In this document: piece by piece, positions 1-8,614 of the stretch
How positions within the stretch are numbered: position 1 is the first letter of the stretch
How the letters are laid out: every line of letters begins with the position of its first letter
Assembly (NCBI RefSeq): GCF_021390595.1
Contig: NZ_JAJEJR010000002.1
Span: 1,674,001 to 1,738,000 of the forward strand
Reading direction: 5' to 3'
Origin: Paraburkholderia sp. HP33-1
GTDB taxonomy: Bacteria; Pseudomonadota; Gammaproteobacteria; Burkholderiales; Burkholderiaceae
DNA length: 64,000 nt
Notes under the pieces: generated by a model
The model's input: only the letters and a program-made list of their open reading frames with translations
Databases searched by the model: none
What the model was told of the DNA's origin: nothing
Made by a program: the position numbers and the translations under genes

Positions 1-307
1 TAAAACTCGAATACACCTGCGCGAGCCGCTCGCGGCCTTCGCTCGGGCCGATGCCGTCGTCGGTCTGTGCGACGCTCACCGACGACGGCATCGTCGCGAG
101 CACGAGCGCGTCCGCCGCGACATCGTCGATCGACACGGCGATGCGCTGACCGAGCAGCTCCGTCGAAGTCTGCAGGCTGTGCTGCGCTTCGTTGACGAGC
201 ATCGTGCGATTCGCGCAATACGCGTAATAGCCGGTCGCGCCCGACGCCAGCACGCCGATGCACGCGAGCAACACGGACAGCTTGAAGGTCAGGCCGCGGT
301 GCAGCAT
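1..307 (-). CDS. membrane signalling protein, N-terminal part (cut by window edge)
   Basis: Only the first ~102 residues are present; the gene runs off the left edge. The start ATG lies inside the TGATG overlap with the stop of the solute-binding protein gene upstream, so the two are translationally coupled. Residues about 8-28 form a hydrophobic membrane anchor. It is followed by a stretch with VNEAQHSLQTSTELLGQR, which looks like the beginning of a periplasmic Cache-like sensor domain. This layout is typical of histidine kinases, chemoreceptors and GGDEF/EAL proteins. The output domain lies outside the window, so the class cannot be decided. Being co-transcribed with a PotD-like binding protein, it may read the ligand state of that protein (inference). 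Confidence 0.6.
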   Translation of the reverse strand, partial: MLHRGLTFKLSVLLACIGVLASGATGYYAYCANRTMLVNEAQHSLQTSTELLGQRIAVSIDDVAADALVLATMPSSVSVAQTDDGIGPSEGRERLAQVYSSF

Positions 308-1527
308 CAGAAGCGCTCCGAACGGTCGCCCGACACGATCCGCACCCACAGTTTCTCGCGGCGCTCGATATCCTCGACCGGGCTGATCCAGACGATATGC
401 GCGTTGGCGCTGCCTTCCGCGGGTTCGGTCAGCGTGTTCGCGAGCCCCTGCCGCTGCGTGAGCAACCCGCTCACGCCCGGCTCGAGCATGTAGTTGATCC
501 ACGCGAGCGCGAGCGGCCTGTCGCTCGCCGAGCGCGTCATCGACCAGCAATCGAGCCACGCGAGCGCGCCCTCGTCCGGAATCACGTAGCCGACGTCCGC
601 GCCCGCGCGGCGCAGCAACTCCACCTGCTGCGTACCGTAGTTGCCGAACATCAGCGCGGCCTTGTGCTGGATGAAGAACGCGGTCGCCTCCTCGGGCAGC
701 GTGTAATAGGTCAGCAGGTTGCGGCGCAGATCGACGAGCTTGTGCGCGATCGCGCGCATCTGCGCGGAGTCGAGTTGAAACGGATGCGGATAGCCGAGCG
801 CGAGCGCGGTAAACGAGAAGTTGTGCTGCGCGCTATTGAAGTCGAGCACCTTGCCGCGATAGCGCGGGTTCCACAGCTCGAGCATTGAACGCGGCGCGAC
901 CGGAATCTGCCGGCGATCGTAGATGAGCCCCATCGACGAGTACGTAAAAGGAATCGCGTACACCTTGCCCGCCGACGTCAGGCCGTCGATCGAGCCGAGC
1001 GCCTGGAAACGCGGCAACTGCTTCTTCGTGTTCGGCAGACTCGCGAGATCGAGCGGCGCAAGCAGATTCGCCTGCGTATAGCGGCGGATTTCGGCGGTGT
1101 TGGCGGCGAGCACGTCGAACGGCGGCGTGTCCTTGCTGTGCATCTGCGCCCACAGCGCTTCGTCGGAATCGACGAGCGTGACCTCGACCTTCGCGTCGTA
1201 GCGCGCTTCGAATGCCTTCACGACGTCCGGGTCCGCGTAGCCGGGCCACGCGAGCACGCGCAGCACTTTGTCGGCGGCCGCGGCGGACGTCGTCGCGCCG
1301 AAACCCGCGCACAGGACTACGCCAATTAGAAATGGCAAAAGCCCGGAAAGAATGGCGGCCCCAAATCCGGCTGCGCCAAGCGCCGAAAATCCGGATGAAT
1401 CGCTCGACAAAAATCCGCCAAAAAACCTGCGCTGCAATAAGGCCGCGCGCGCCCGCGCGCTCGCGATTTGTCGCTTAAAAGCCTGTCTACAACGGCCCGT
1501 TTGATCCGCCTTGAACTTCGCGTGCAT
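307..1527 (-). CDS. periplasmic solute-binding protein, PotD/PotF-like
   Basis: Extracytoplasmic binding protein of the spermidine/putrescine type (SBP_bac_8 fold). The mature part begins near DKVLRVLAWPGYADP and carries the family-like stretches PPFDVLAANTAEIRRYTQ, YAIPFTYSSMGLIYDRR and LMFGNYGTQQVELL. A hydrophobic export signal ends at an Ala-rich cleavage region just before it. The start is uncertain: the ATG chosen gives 406 residues with an unusually long (~85 residue) pre-sequence and only a weak ribosome site. A TTG at 1437 would give a more normal signal peptide. No permease or ATPase gene is adjacent. Instead the stop overlaps the start of a membrane sensor gene, so it may act as a ligand receptor for signalling rather than uptake (inference). 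Confidence 0.72.
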   Translation of the reverse strand: MHAKFKADQTGRCRQAFKRQIASARARAALLQRRFFGGFLSSDSSGFSALGAAGFGAAILSGLLPFLIGVVLCAGFGATTSAAAADKVLRVLAWPGYADPDVVKAFEARYDAKVEVTLVDSDEALWAQMHSKDTPPFDVLAANTAEIRRYTQANLLAPLDLASLPNTKKQLPRFQALGSIDGLTSAGKVYAIPFTYSSMGLIYDRRQIPVAPRSMLELWNPRYRGKVLDFNSAQHNFSFTALALGYPHPFQLDSAQMRAIAHKLVDLRRNLLTYYTLPEEATAFFIQHKAALMFGNYGTQQVELLRRAGADVGYVIPDEGALAWLDCWSMTRSASDRPLALAWINYMLEPGVSGLLTQRQGLANTLTEPAEGSANAHIVWISPVEDIERREKLWVRIVSGDRSERF

Positions 1528-2177
1528 GAATAACACCGTTGAGCAGAAAGGCCTTTTGAGCGAGCGCAAACGCGCGGCATTTAAATCTTGACAGCTGTTC
1601 GACGACGTGTAGCAACGCGAATCCCGCCTGCGCGATGGTCGGCTTCCGGCGCAGGGAGAATCGATCATAGCGCCAAAGACTTCGCTTTTGCACCGGTTCA
1701 AAAAGGCGGCAAAAAATACCGGGCTCAGGCAGTGACACGTCACGCAATGGTCTCGACATCGTTGTCAATTAACGGCAAATTCAGGCGAAACCTTTAACGG
1801 TCCGTCCGCGATTCAAACCCGCCTTTCAAACCAGCTGTCGACGAGTTCGCGAGAAAACCACTGCAAATGCGAGTCGATTACACTCGCCCGGCCATCGTAT
1901 TACCGCTCCTTCGTTACACCCGCGTTACGCAAACCCCGCCAACGGTGTACGATCCGGTCACGCCGGCTTGGACGCAAGCGTTGCCGTAGAGGGCCTCCTC
2001 CTGCGCCATCCGGTGTTTTACTAGCTTTCCGATATTTTTGAACTGATAAGCTTGGCGCGCGTTGCAGGCCACCCCGGCTTGTAACCTGATCGAAAGCCCT
2101 GTCGTGAGTCGCGCCGGGCGTCCCAAGGCGGCACAACCGCCGAGGGCGTAATTGAACTACACCGAGGAGTAAAAACA
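1528..2177. other. divergent intergenic region, no gene seen
   Basis: About 650 bases separate the two divergent binding-protein genes. Open frames exist but have no recognisable protein character. It must hold both promoters, but I cannot place -35/-10 pairs with confidence. The only clear signal is the GAGGAG ribosome site at about 2164-2169 in front of the GTG start at 2178. Confidence 0.5.
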
Positions 2178-2960
2178 GTGAAAAAACTGCTAGCGGCTTT
2201 GACGGTCGCTCTGCTTGCCACCGTCTCGATTGGCGCACACGCTAAGGATTGGTCGACGATCCGTTTTGGTGTTGACGCCAGCTATCCCCCGTTCGAGTCG
2301 AAAGGCGCGGACGGCAAGCTCATTGGCTTCGATATCGACCTCGGCAACGAAATCTGCAAACGCGTGGGTGCGAAGTGCGTGTGGGTGGAAAACGACTTCG
2401 ACGGCATGATCCCTGCGCTGAAGGCGAAGAAGTTCGACGGCGTGCTGTCGTCGATGTCGATGACGCCGCAACGCGCCGAACAGATCGCCTTCTCGTCGAA
2501 GCTGTTCAACACGCCGACGCGCCTCGTCGCGAAGAAGGGCTCGGGCATCCTGCCGACCGCCGAATCGCTGAAGGGCAAGACGGTTGGCGTCGAACAGGGC
2601 ACGATCCAGGAAACCTACGCGAAGACCTACTGGGAACCGGCGGGCACGAAAGTCGTGCCGTACCAGAACCAGGACCAGGTCTACGCCGACCTGATCTCGG
2701 GCCGTCTGGACGCAGCGCTGCAGGACGCGGTGCAGGCTGACATCGGCTTCCTGAAGACGCCGCGCGGCGCGGGCTTCGTGTTCGTCGGCAAGGACATCGA
2801 CGATCCGAAGATCCTCGGCAGCGGCGCCGGCATCGGCATGCGCAAGGAAGACACCGATCTGAAAGCGAAGGTCGACAAGGCAATCGCCGACATGATCAAG
2901 GACGGCACCTACAAGAAGATCGAGAAGAAGTACTTCGACTTCGACGTGTACGGCAGCTAA
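2178..2960 (+). CDS. cationic amino-acid ABC transporter substrate-binding protein (HisJ/ArgT type)
   Basis: A 260-residue periplasmic binding protein for lysine/arginine/ornithine or histidine. The signal peptide is residues 1-22 (MKKLLAAL...GAHA), followed by family-typical WSTIRFGVDASYPPFES, GFDIDLGNEIC, FDGMIPALKAKKFDGVLSSM and the C-terminal GAGIGMRKEDTDLK. It starts at a GTG with a strong GAGGAG ribosome site 8 bases upstream; the GTG directly precedes the basic Lys-Lys of the signal peptide. A strong intrinsic terminator follows the stop, so it is probably monocistronic. The cognate permease and ATPase genes (HisQMP type) are not in this window. The ligand is not determinable from sequence alone. 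Confidence 0.9.
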   Translation: MKKLLAALTVALLATVSIGAHAKDWSTIRFGVDASYPPFESKGADGKLIGFDIDLGNEICKRVGAKCVWVENDFDGMIPALKAKKFDGVLSSMSMTPQRAEQIAFSSKLFNTPTRLVAKKGSGILPTAESLKGKTVGVEQGTIQETYAKTYWEPAGTKVVPYQNQDQVYADLISGRLDAALQDAVQADIGFLKTPRGAGFVFVGKDIDDPKILGSGAGIGMRKEDTDLKAKVDKAIADMIKDGTYKKIEKKYFDFDVYGS

Positions 2961-3003
2961 ACCGCCCACGCGCGCCGCACGGCGCGCCGGCCAGATGTAC
3001 CCG

Positions 3004-3038
3004 AAACGGGCTCCGCAACGCGGAGCCCGTTTTGTTTT
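3004..3038 (+). terminator. intrinsic terminator after the amino-acid binding protein gene
   Basis: Perfect 10-bp stem (ACGGGCTCCG at 3006-3015 pairing with 3021-3030), a five-base CAACG loop, then TTTTGTTTT. It sits 44 bases past the stop codon. Confidence 0.93.
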
Positions 3039-3228
3039 GCGCGGCCACGTCCAGCCACATGAAGCCACATCATGTGGCATATCGGCTAAGATCGTGCGAA
3101 CCGCGGCCTCCGTGCGACAGGTCGCCGCAGTCCGCACGCCGCTCCCCCCGCGCGCAGCGGCGCGCATCTTTCCCCTTGCAATCAACCACCTAGCGCGGCT
3201 GCTCCGGACGAGCCGCGAAGCCAATACC

Positions 3229-4344
3229 ATGCAAACCCAGACCCATTCGCTGATTGCCCCGTCGCTTGGCACCGCCCGCGAACTGACGAGTTTCCACTAC
3301 GGTCCCGGCGGCGGACAGAAGATCTATATCCAGTCGTCGCTGCACGCGGACGAACTGCCCGGCATGTTGGTGTCGTGGTCGCTGCGACGCAAGCTGGCCG
3401 TGCTCGAAGCCGCGGGCAAGCTGCGCGGCGAAGTCGTGATCGTGCCGGTGCCGAATCCGATCGGCCTGAACCAGCATCTGCTCGGCCAGATGCTCGGCCG
3501 CTTCGAAGCCGGCAGCGCGCAGAACTTCAACCGCAACTTCTACGACCTCGCCGAGCTCGTGCTGCCGGTCATCGAGTCGCGCCTCTCCGGCGACATCGAC
3601 GCGAACCGCGCGGCCATCCGCACCGCGATGCGCGAAGCGCTCGACGCGCAGCAGCCGACCACCGAACTCGCCTCGCAACGCCTCGCGCTGCAAAAGCTCT
3701 CGTACGATGCTGACGTCGTGCTCGATCTGCATTGCGATTGGGAAGCCGCGATGCACCTGTATACGAACCCGGACCTGTGGCCCGAAGTCGAGCCGCTCGC
3801 GCGCTATCTGGACGCGAAGGCGTCGCTGCTCGCGCTGAACTCGGTCGGCAATCCGTTCGACGAGATCCACAGCTTCTGCTGGTCGGATCTGCGCGGTCGC
3901 TTCGGCGAGCGCTTCCCGATTCCGAACGGCGGGATCTCGGTCACGATCGAGCTGCGCGGTCAGCGCGACGTCTCGTACGAGTACGCGGAAAAGGACGCGC
4001 AGGCGATCATCGAATATCTGACTTCGCGCGGCGTGGTCGACGGCGAGCCGGCGCCGCTGCCGCCGCTCGAATTCGCGGCGACGCCGCTCGCGGGCGCCGA
4101 GCCGCTCGTCGCGCCGATCAGCGGCGTGCTCGTGTATCGCTGTGAAGTCGGCTCGTGGGTGGACGTGGGCCACGAAATCGCGGACATCATCGATCCGTTG
4201 ACGGACCGAGTCGTCACGATCAAGAACACCGTGGCCGGCGTGCTGTACGCGCGGCACCTGGCGCGCTTCGCGACGGCCGGACTTGAGTTCGCGCGCATTG
4301 CCGGCGCGACGCCGTTCCGCAGCGGCTCGTTGTTGAGCAACTGA
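3229..4344 (+). CDS. M14-family deacylase (succinylglutamate desuccinylase/aspartoacylase type)
   Basis: A 371-residue zinc hydrolase of the AstE/ASPA group. The zinc site is visible as H39 and E42 in SSLHADE and H168 in VLDLHCDWE. A substrate-binding Arg lies in NFNRNFYDL, and the catalytic Glu is E241 in TIELRGQ. The C-terminal ~60 residues (ISGVLVYRCEVGSWVDVGHE) form the beta-barrel domain seen in this family. The family removes an acyl group from an N-acyl amino acid. Lying just downstream of a basic amino-acid binding protein, it may process an imported acylated amino acid (inference). The ATG at 3229 is chosen because homologous sequence begins there; an in-frame upstream extension has no protein-like character. 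Confidence 0.85.
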   Translation: MQTQTHSLIAPSLGTARELTSFHYGPGGGQKIYIQSSLHADELPGMLVSWSLRRKLAVLEAAGKLRGEVVIVPVPNPIGLNQHLLGQMLGRFEAGSAQNFNRNFYDLAELVLPVIESRLSGDIDANRAAIRTAMREALDAQQPTTELASQRLALQKLSYDADVVLDLHCDWEAAMHLYTNPDLWPEVEPLARYLDAKASLLALNSVGNPFDEIHSFCWSDLRGRFGERFPIPNGGISVTIELRGQRDVSYEYAEKDAQAIIEYLTSRGVVDGEPAPLPPLEFAATPLAGAEPLVAPISGVLVYRCEVGSWVDVGHEIADIIDPLTDRVVTIKNTVAGVLYARHLARFATAGLEFARIAGATPFRSGSLLSN

Positions 4345-4426
4345 CGCCCAAGCCGCTGCGAAGATCGATCCTCTCGCAGCCGGTCATGTAACTGCATTTT
4401 CAACGCACGCACCAGCTGAAGTAATC

Positions 4427-4452
4427 GATCGCCCGCCGCCCGGCGGGCGATC
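4427..4452. repeat. GC-rich inverted repeat downstream of the M14 gene
   Basis: GATCGCCCGCCG at 4427-4438 is repeated inverted at 4441-4452 with only CC between. It could form a strong hairpin 82 bases after the M14 stop, but no T-run follows, so calling it an intrinsic terminator is doubtful. Confidence 0.6.
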
Positions 4453-4516
4453 CGCTGTCGTGCGTCCCCGCCTCGCTTCAGGTTCAATCGACCCGCCCCG
4501 CCTCCGGTAGACCCGC

Positions 4517-4560
4517 AACCGGCCGTCCGCAACCGGCCGTCCGCAACCGGCCGTCCGCAA
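4517..4560. repeat. three tandem copies of a 14-bp unit
   Basis: The unit AACCGGCCGTCCGC occurs three times head to tail (4517-4530, 4531-4544, 4545-4558), followed by AA. It lies about 150-190 bases upstream of the porin start. This is a short tandem repeat that could vary in copy number by slippage. Confidence 0.9.
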
Positions 4561-4579
4561 AGTGTCGCGCCGACACGAC

Positions 4580-4603
4580 ACAGTGGAAAAATTTTTTCAC
4601 TGT
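4580..4603. promoter_or_regulatory. 24-bp near-perfect palindrome upstream of the porin gene
   Basis: ACAGTGGAAAAA is followed directly by its near-complement TTTTTTCACTGT (11 of 12 pairs match, the odd one being G:T). It has a centred AT-rich core and lies about 100 bases before the porin start. It could be an operator at the porin promoter or a leader hairpin; the sequence does not decide. Confidence 0.55.
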
Positions 4604-4705
4604 CACATACCTTACTCAGCGTCCCCTTAAATTGCGGGCCATCGCGCGACATTGCCGCAGAGCAACGCGTCGCGATCGCTAAAAATTGCTAACCGGAGAA
4701 GTACC

Positions 4706-5884
4706 TTGAACAAAAAAATCCTGACCGCCGCTACGTTTGCCGCCTTCGCCACCGCCGCTCACGCACAAAGCAGCGTCACGCTGTACGGCCTGATCGACGC
4801 CGGTATCAGCTACGTGAACAACTCGAAAACGTCCACCGGCCACGCCAGCCTGACCAAGTACGACGACGGCGTTGCGCAAGGCAGCCGTTGGGGTCTGCGC
4901 GGCACGGAAGACCTCGGTAACGGCCTGAAAGCGCTGTTCCTGTTGGAAAACGGCTTCAGCAGCGCGAACGGCGCCGCCGGCCAGGGCGGCGCGATGTTCG
5001 GCCGCCAGGCGTACGTTGGTCTGTCGCAGAACAACATCGGCTCGCTGACGTTCGGCCGCCAGTACTCGTTCTCGACCGACTACCTCGGCTCCAACTACTC
5101 GACCGGCGGCCTGACCGTCGCGGGTAACTACGCCTACCACATCAACGACGTCGACCAGCTCACGTCGAGCCGTATCAACAACTCGGTCAAGTACAGCAGC
5201 GCGAACTTCTCCGGCCTGACCTTCGGCGCGATGTACGGCTTCTCGAACACGGCGGGCGGCTTTGCCGGCACGCCGGGTACGGGCACGGCGGCTGCCCCGG
5301 TTGCGGGTTCGTCGCGCGCTTACAGCTTCGGCGCGAACTACGCGAACGGTCCGTTCGGCCTCGGCGTGGCGTACACGGACATCCGTTACCCGGGCCAGGC
5401 AACGCCGGCCTTCTCGACGTCGCTGGCTAACGTGACCTTCCCGACGATTGGCACCGGCCAGATCCAGGATCTGCGCACGGTCGGCGTCGGCGGCCGTTAC
5501 GCGTTTGGTCCGGCATTGCTGTGGGCCCTGTACACGAACACGCGCCTCGCACCGATCTCGGGTGGGTCGACGACGTTCGCTGCGTACGAAGCAGGCGCGA
5601 AGTACGCGTTCACGCCGGCTATCACGGCAGGCGCGGGCTACACGTACATGAACCTGAGCGGCGCGAACGTCGGCCACTGGAACCAGGTGAACCTGAGCGG
5701 CGACTACGCGCTGTCGAAGCGCACGGACGTGTACGTGCTGGGCATCTACCAGATCGCGTCGGGCCGCAACGGCACGCAGGATCTGCAGGCACAGATCGGT
5801 TCGAGCACGAGCTACTTCAGCACGTCGGGCGTCGGTGCCGACAACCAGCTCGCGTTCCGTGTCGGTCTGCGTCACAAGTTCTAA
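4706..5884 (+). CDS. general outer-membrane porin (trimeric, beta-proteobacterial type)
   Basis: A 392-residue porin. The signal peptide is residues 1-20 (MNKKILTAATFAAFATAAHA). The mature protein starts QSSVTLYGLIDAGISYVNN and ends in the terminal Phe motif RVGLRHKF needed for outer-membrane assembly. It contains SRWGLRGTEDLGNGLKALF, the hallmark of the Gram-negative porin_4 family. The start is a TTG at 4706 with GGAGAAG five to eleven bases upstream; the upstream ATG at 4652 would spoil the signal peptide. It forms a water-filled channel for small hydrophilic solutes. A long leader with a tandem repeat and a palindrome, and a strong terminator behind it, indicate a monocistronic and probably highly expressed gene. 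Confidence 0.93.
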   Translation: MNKKILTAATFAAFATAAHAQSSVTLYGLIDAGISYVNNSKTSTGHASLTKYDDGVAQGSRWGLRGTEDLGNGLKALFLLENGFSSANGAAGQGGAMFGRQAYVGLSQNNIGSLTFGRQYSFSTDYLGSNYSTGGLTVAGNYAYHINDVDQLTSSRINNSVKYSSANFSGLTFGAMYGFSNTAGGFAGTPGTGTAAAPVAGSSRAYSFGANYANGPFGLGVAYTDIRYPGQATPAFSTSLANVTFPTIGTGQIQDLRTVGVGGRYAFGPALLWALYTNTRLAPISGGSTTFAAYEAGAKYAFTPAITAGAGYTYMNLSGANVGHWNQVNLSGDYALSKRTDVYVLGIYQIASGRNGTQDLQAQIGSSTSYFSTSGVGADNQLAFRVGLRHKF

Positions 5885-5938
5885 GCAGACAGTTCGCGGT
5901 GGGGGACACGTGCTGTTCCCTACCGGGTTGTTTTGACG

Positions 5939-5970
5939 AAAAACGCCCTATCCAGGGCGTTTTTTCTTTT
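5939..5970 (+). terminator. intrinsic terminator after porin gene
   Basis: A stem of AAAACGCCCT against AGGGCGTTTT (5940-5949 with 5954-5963) closes a four-base ATCC loop and runs into a T-rich tail, TTTTTTCTTTT. Confidence 0.93.
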
Positions 5971-6160
5971 GCGGCGCGGTGTTGTCGATCTGGATCATCA
6001 CCATTGCGCTTTGCCGTTTCGGCAACGATATCTGCCAAATATTGTAATTGTCTATAAATATCGTCCACCCCAAGATCGCTGCACAGGCTTCGAATCCCGC
6101 GCCGACGCCGCTCAGGTGACATTTCAGGCGCGCCCCCACACGCCGCCACAGGACTTCGTC

Positions 6161-7453
6161 ATGAGCATGAACTCCGTCACCACCGCCGACGCCGTCGCGC
6201 GGCACGCCTCGCGCTCGAGCGTATCGCGGCTGATTCTCGCGACCTCGATCGGCAACGCGCTGGAGTTCTACGATCTCGTCGTGTACGGGTACTTCGCGGC
6301 CGTGCTGTCGCGTACGTTCTTCCCGGTGCACGACCGCACCGTGTCGCTGCTGCTCACGCTCGGCACCTTCGCGCTCTCGTATCTCGCTCGACCGATCGGC
6401 GCGCTCGCGCTCGGCTCGTTCAGCGACCGCAAAGGCCGCAAGGCATCGCTGACTTTGTCAATTGCGATGATGACGCTCGGCACCGCCATGATCGCGCTAA
6501 TGCCGTCGTATGCGGCAATCGGCGTGCTCGCGCCGATCGGCGTATTCGCGTCGCGGCTGTTGCAGGGATTCTCGGCCGGCGGCGAATTCGGCAGCTCGAC
6601 CGCGTTTCTGATCGAGCATGCACCGCAGCGCAAAGGCTTCATGGCGAGCTGGCAGTTCTCGAGCCAGGGCGCGAGCACGCTACTCGCGTCGCTGTTCGGC
6701 GCGGTGTTGACGAGCACGCTGACGACCGAGCAACTCGAAGGCTGGGGCTGGCGCATTCCGTTCCTGTTCGGCATGCTGATCGGTCCGGTGGGGCTCTACA
6801 TTCGACGCCGCATCGACGAAACGCCGGAGTTCGAGCGCGCGGAGAAGTCCGCCGCGCCGGTGCGCGAACTGCTCGCGACGCAAAAGGAGCAGGTGCTCGT
6901 GTCGATCGGCGCGCTCGTGCTGACAACCACGGCCAACTACATGCTGCTCTACATGCCGACGTACGCGGCGCGACAACTGGGGCTCGCGCCGTCGTCGGGC
7001 TTCATCGCGACGCTCGTGGCCGGTCTGATCATGATGGTGCTCACGCCGATCGTCGGTCATCTGTCCGACAAGGTGGGCCGCATGCGCATCATGCTCAGCG
7101 CCGGCGTGCTGTTCTTCGCGACCGTCTACCCGGCCTTCATGCTGATGAACGCGCACCCGTCACTCGGCTCGTTGCTGGCCGCGGTCACGTGGGTCGCGTT
7201 GCTGAAGGCAACCTATTTCGCGCCGATTCCGGCCATGATGTCCGAACTGTTCCCGACCCGCACGCGCACGACCGGCATGGCGTTCGGCTACAACATCGGC
7301 ACCACCATATTCGGCGGCTTCACGCCGCTCGCCGTCGCCTCGCTGATCGCGGCGACCGGCAATAATCTCGCACCCGGCCTCTATCTGATGTTCGCGGCTG
7401 TACTCAGCCTTTTCACCCTGATGTGGGCACGCGTGCGACTGCACGCCCGCTAA
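6161..7453 (+). CDS. MFS metabolite:H+ symporter (MHS family)
   Basis: A 430-residue, 12-helix inner-membrane transporter. The N-terminal half has IGNALEFYDLVVYGYF and the signature loop GSFSDRKGRK (residues 85-94) between helices 2 and 3. The second half repeats it as GHLSDKVGRMRIM. This combination is characteristic of the citrate/dicarboxylate/shikimate-type proton symporters. The ATG at 6161 is preferred because the region upstream reads as non-coding; an ATG two codons later is equally possible. A serine hydrolase gene follows 48 bases downstream on the same strand, so the two may be co-transcribed and work on a related compound (inference). The substrate is unknown. Confidence 0.88.
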   Translation: MSMNSVTTADAVARHASRSSVSRLILATSIGNALEFYDLVVYGYFAAVLSRTFFPVHDRTVSLLLTLGTFALSYLARPIGALALGSFSDRKGRKASLTLSIAMMTLGTAMIALMPSYAAIGVLAPIGVFASRLLQGFSAGGEFGSSTAFLIEHAPQRKGFMASWQFSSQGASTLLASLFGAVLTSTLTTEQLEGWGWRIPFLFGMLIGPVGLYIRRRIDETPEFERAEKSAAPVRELLATQKEQVLVSIGALVLTTTANYMLLYMPTYAARQLGLAPSSGFIATLVAGLIMMVLTPIVGHLSDKVGRMRIMLSAGVLFFATVYPAFMLMNAHPSLGSLLAAVTWVALLKATYFAPIPAMMSELFPTRTRTTGMAFGYNIGTTIFGGFTPLAVASLIAATGNNLAPGLYLMFAAVLSLFTLMWARVRLHAR

Positions 7454-7501
7454 GTCTCTGCCTCGCCTCGCGGGCCTCGTCGAACCGACAGGACCTTATC
7501 C

Positions 7502-8566
7502 ATGCAAGACCGTTTGCAGCAAGCCGTGCAGTTCGCGGTGGATCATGAATCGCTTTGGGACCGCCACGTAGGCGGCGCATGGGGTGTGCACGTGAACGAT
7601 CCGCCGCCCTGGAACAGGCTGCTCGGTCCCGTGCATGATCGCGGGCCGGTGTCCGGCGCGATTGCTGTTGACGGCCGTGTGCTAACGCGCTGGGGCGAAC
7701 CCGACCGCGCCGATCTGACCTTCAGCGTAGCGAAGATGTACCTCGCGCTCATCGCCGGTGTCGCGCACGATCGCGGCCTGCTGCCCGACGTCGACGAGCC
7801 GGTGCGCGTGCGCGTGCCCAACATCGGCTTCGACGACGAACACAACGCGCCGATCACCTGGGCGCATCTGCTGCAGCAAACCAGCGAATGGCGCGGCACG
7901 TACTTTGGTTTGTCGGATCAGGCGGACCACTATCGCGCCGTCAATTTCGCCGCCCCGCCCGATGGCCGGAAGGGCGACCTGCGCCCGCCGCAACGGCCGG
8001 GCACGTACTGGGAATACAACGACGTACGCATCAACCAGTTCTCGCTCGCGCTGCTGCACCTGTTCCGTCAGCCGCTGCCAGAGGTGTTTCGCGAAGCGAT
8101 CATGCGGCCTTCGGGTGCCAGCGAAAACTGGCAATGGGTCGGCTACGACAACGCCTGGATCGAGATCGACGGCCGACGCATGCAGTCGGTGCCGGGCGGC
8201 ACGCACTGGGGCGGCGGCGTGTCGATCAGCGCGAACGACCAGTTGAAGGTCGCGCAGATGCTGCTCAACGACGGCGTCGCCAATGGCCAGCGGGTGCTGT
8301 CGTCCGAATGGATCGCGCGCATGCGCACGCCGTGCGCGATCGCGCCGTTCTATGGCTACCTCGTGTGGCTCAACACCGATCGCAAGGTGTTTCCGAACGT
8401 GCCGGAGTCGAGCTATTTCGGCGTCGGTGCGGGCAGTTCGTTCACGTGGATCGAACCGGAACGGCGCATGACGGTGGTCGTGCGCTGGCTGAATCCGGCC
8501 GCGGCGAACGAGTTTTTCGGGCTCGTGCTCGACGCGGTCGATGCGATGAGCGATGTAAGCCGCTAG
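7502..8566 (+). CDS. serine hydrolase of the beta-lactamase/penicillin-binding-protein fold
   Basis: A 354-residue protein of the class C beta-lactamase-related family (esterases, peptidases). The catalytic S-x-x-K is S75-V-A-K78 in TFSVAKMY. The usual Y-x-N is represented by Y172 directly followed by N173 in YWEYNDVR. The third motif is close to THWGGGVSIS. No signal peptide is seen, so it is probably cytoplasmic, unlike true beta-lactamases. It directly follows the MHS transporter gene and converges on a dehydratase gene whose stop is 48 bases away. Ester or amide cleavage of the imported substrate is possible. It should not be read as an antibiotic-resistance gene. Confidence 0.8.
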   Translation: MQDRLQQAVQFAVDHESLWDRHVGGAWGVHVNDPPPWNRLLGPVHDRGPVSGAIAVDGRVLTRWGEPDRADLTFSVAKMYLALIAGVAHDRGLLPDVDEPVRVRVPNIGFDDEHNAPITWAHLLQQTSEWRGTYFGLSDQADHYRAVNFAAPPDGRKGDLRPPQRPGTYWEYNDVRINQFSLALLHLFRQPLPEVFREAIMRPSGASENWQWVGYDNAWIEIDGRRMQSVPGGTHWGGGVSISANDQLKVAQMLLNDGVANGQRVLSSEWIARMRTPCAIAPFYGYLVWLNTDRKVFPNVPESSYFGVGAGSSFTWIEPERRMTVVVRWLNPAAANEFFGLVLDAVDAMSDVSR

Positions 8567-8614
8567 CGTTTCCCGCTTACGCTCACCCGGCCGTTCCTCA
8601 CGTAGCGCAACACG

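Noticed and set aside
2050..2066. TTGGCGCGCGTTGCA resembling a sigma-54 -24/-12 element
   Set aside because: The GG to GC spacing is 8 bases instead of 10, so it does not fit the sigma-54 rule.
4517..4560. Tandem repeats considered as a CRISPR remnant
   Set aside because: Units are 14 bp with no spacers and no cas genes nearby; it is a simple tandem repeat.
6011..6025. TTGCCG-TTT-CGGCAA small hairpin before the MFS gene
   Set aside because: Six-base arms with a 3-base loop and no T-run; common by chance at this GC content.
7502..8566. Possible beta-lactamase resistance gene
   Set aside because: No signal peptide, altered second motif and a catabolic neighbourhood; more likely an esterase-type relative.
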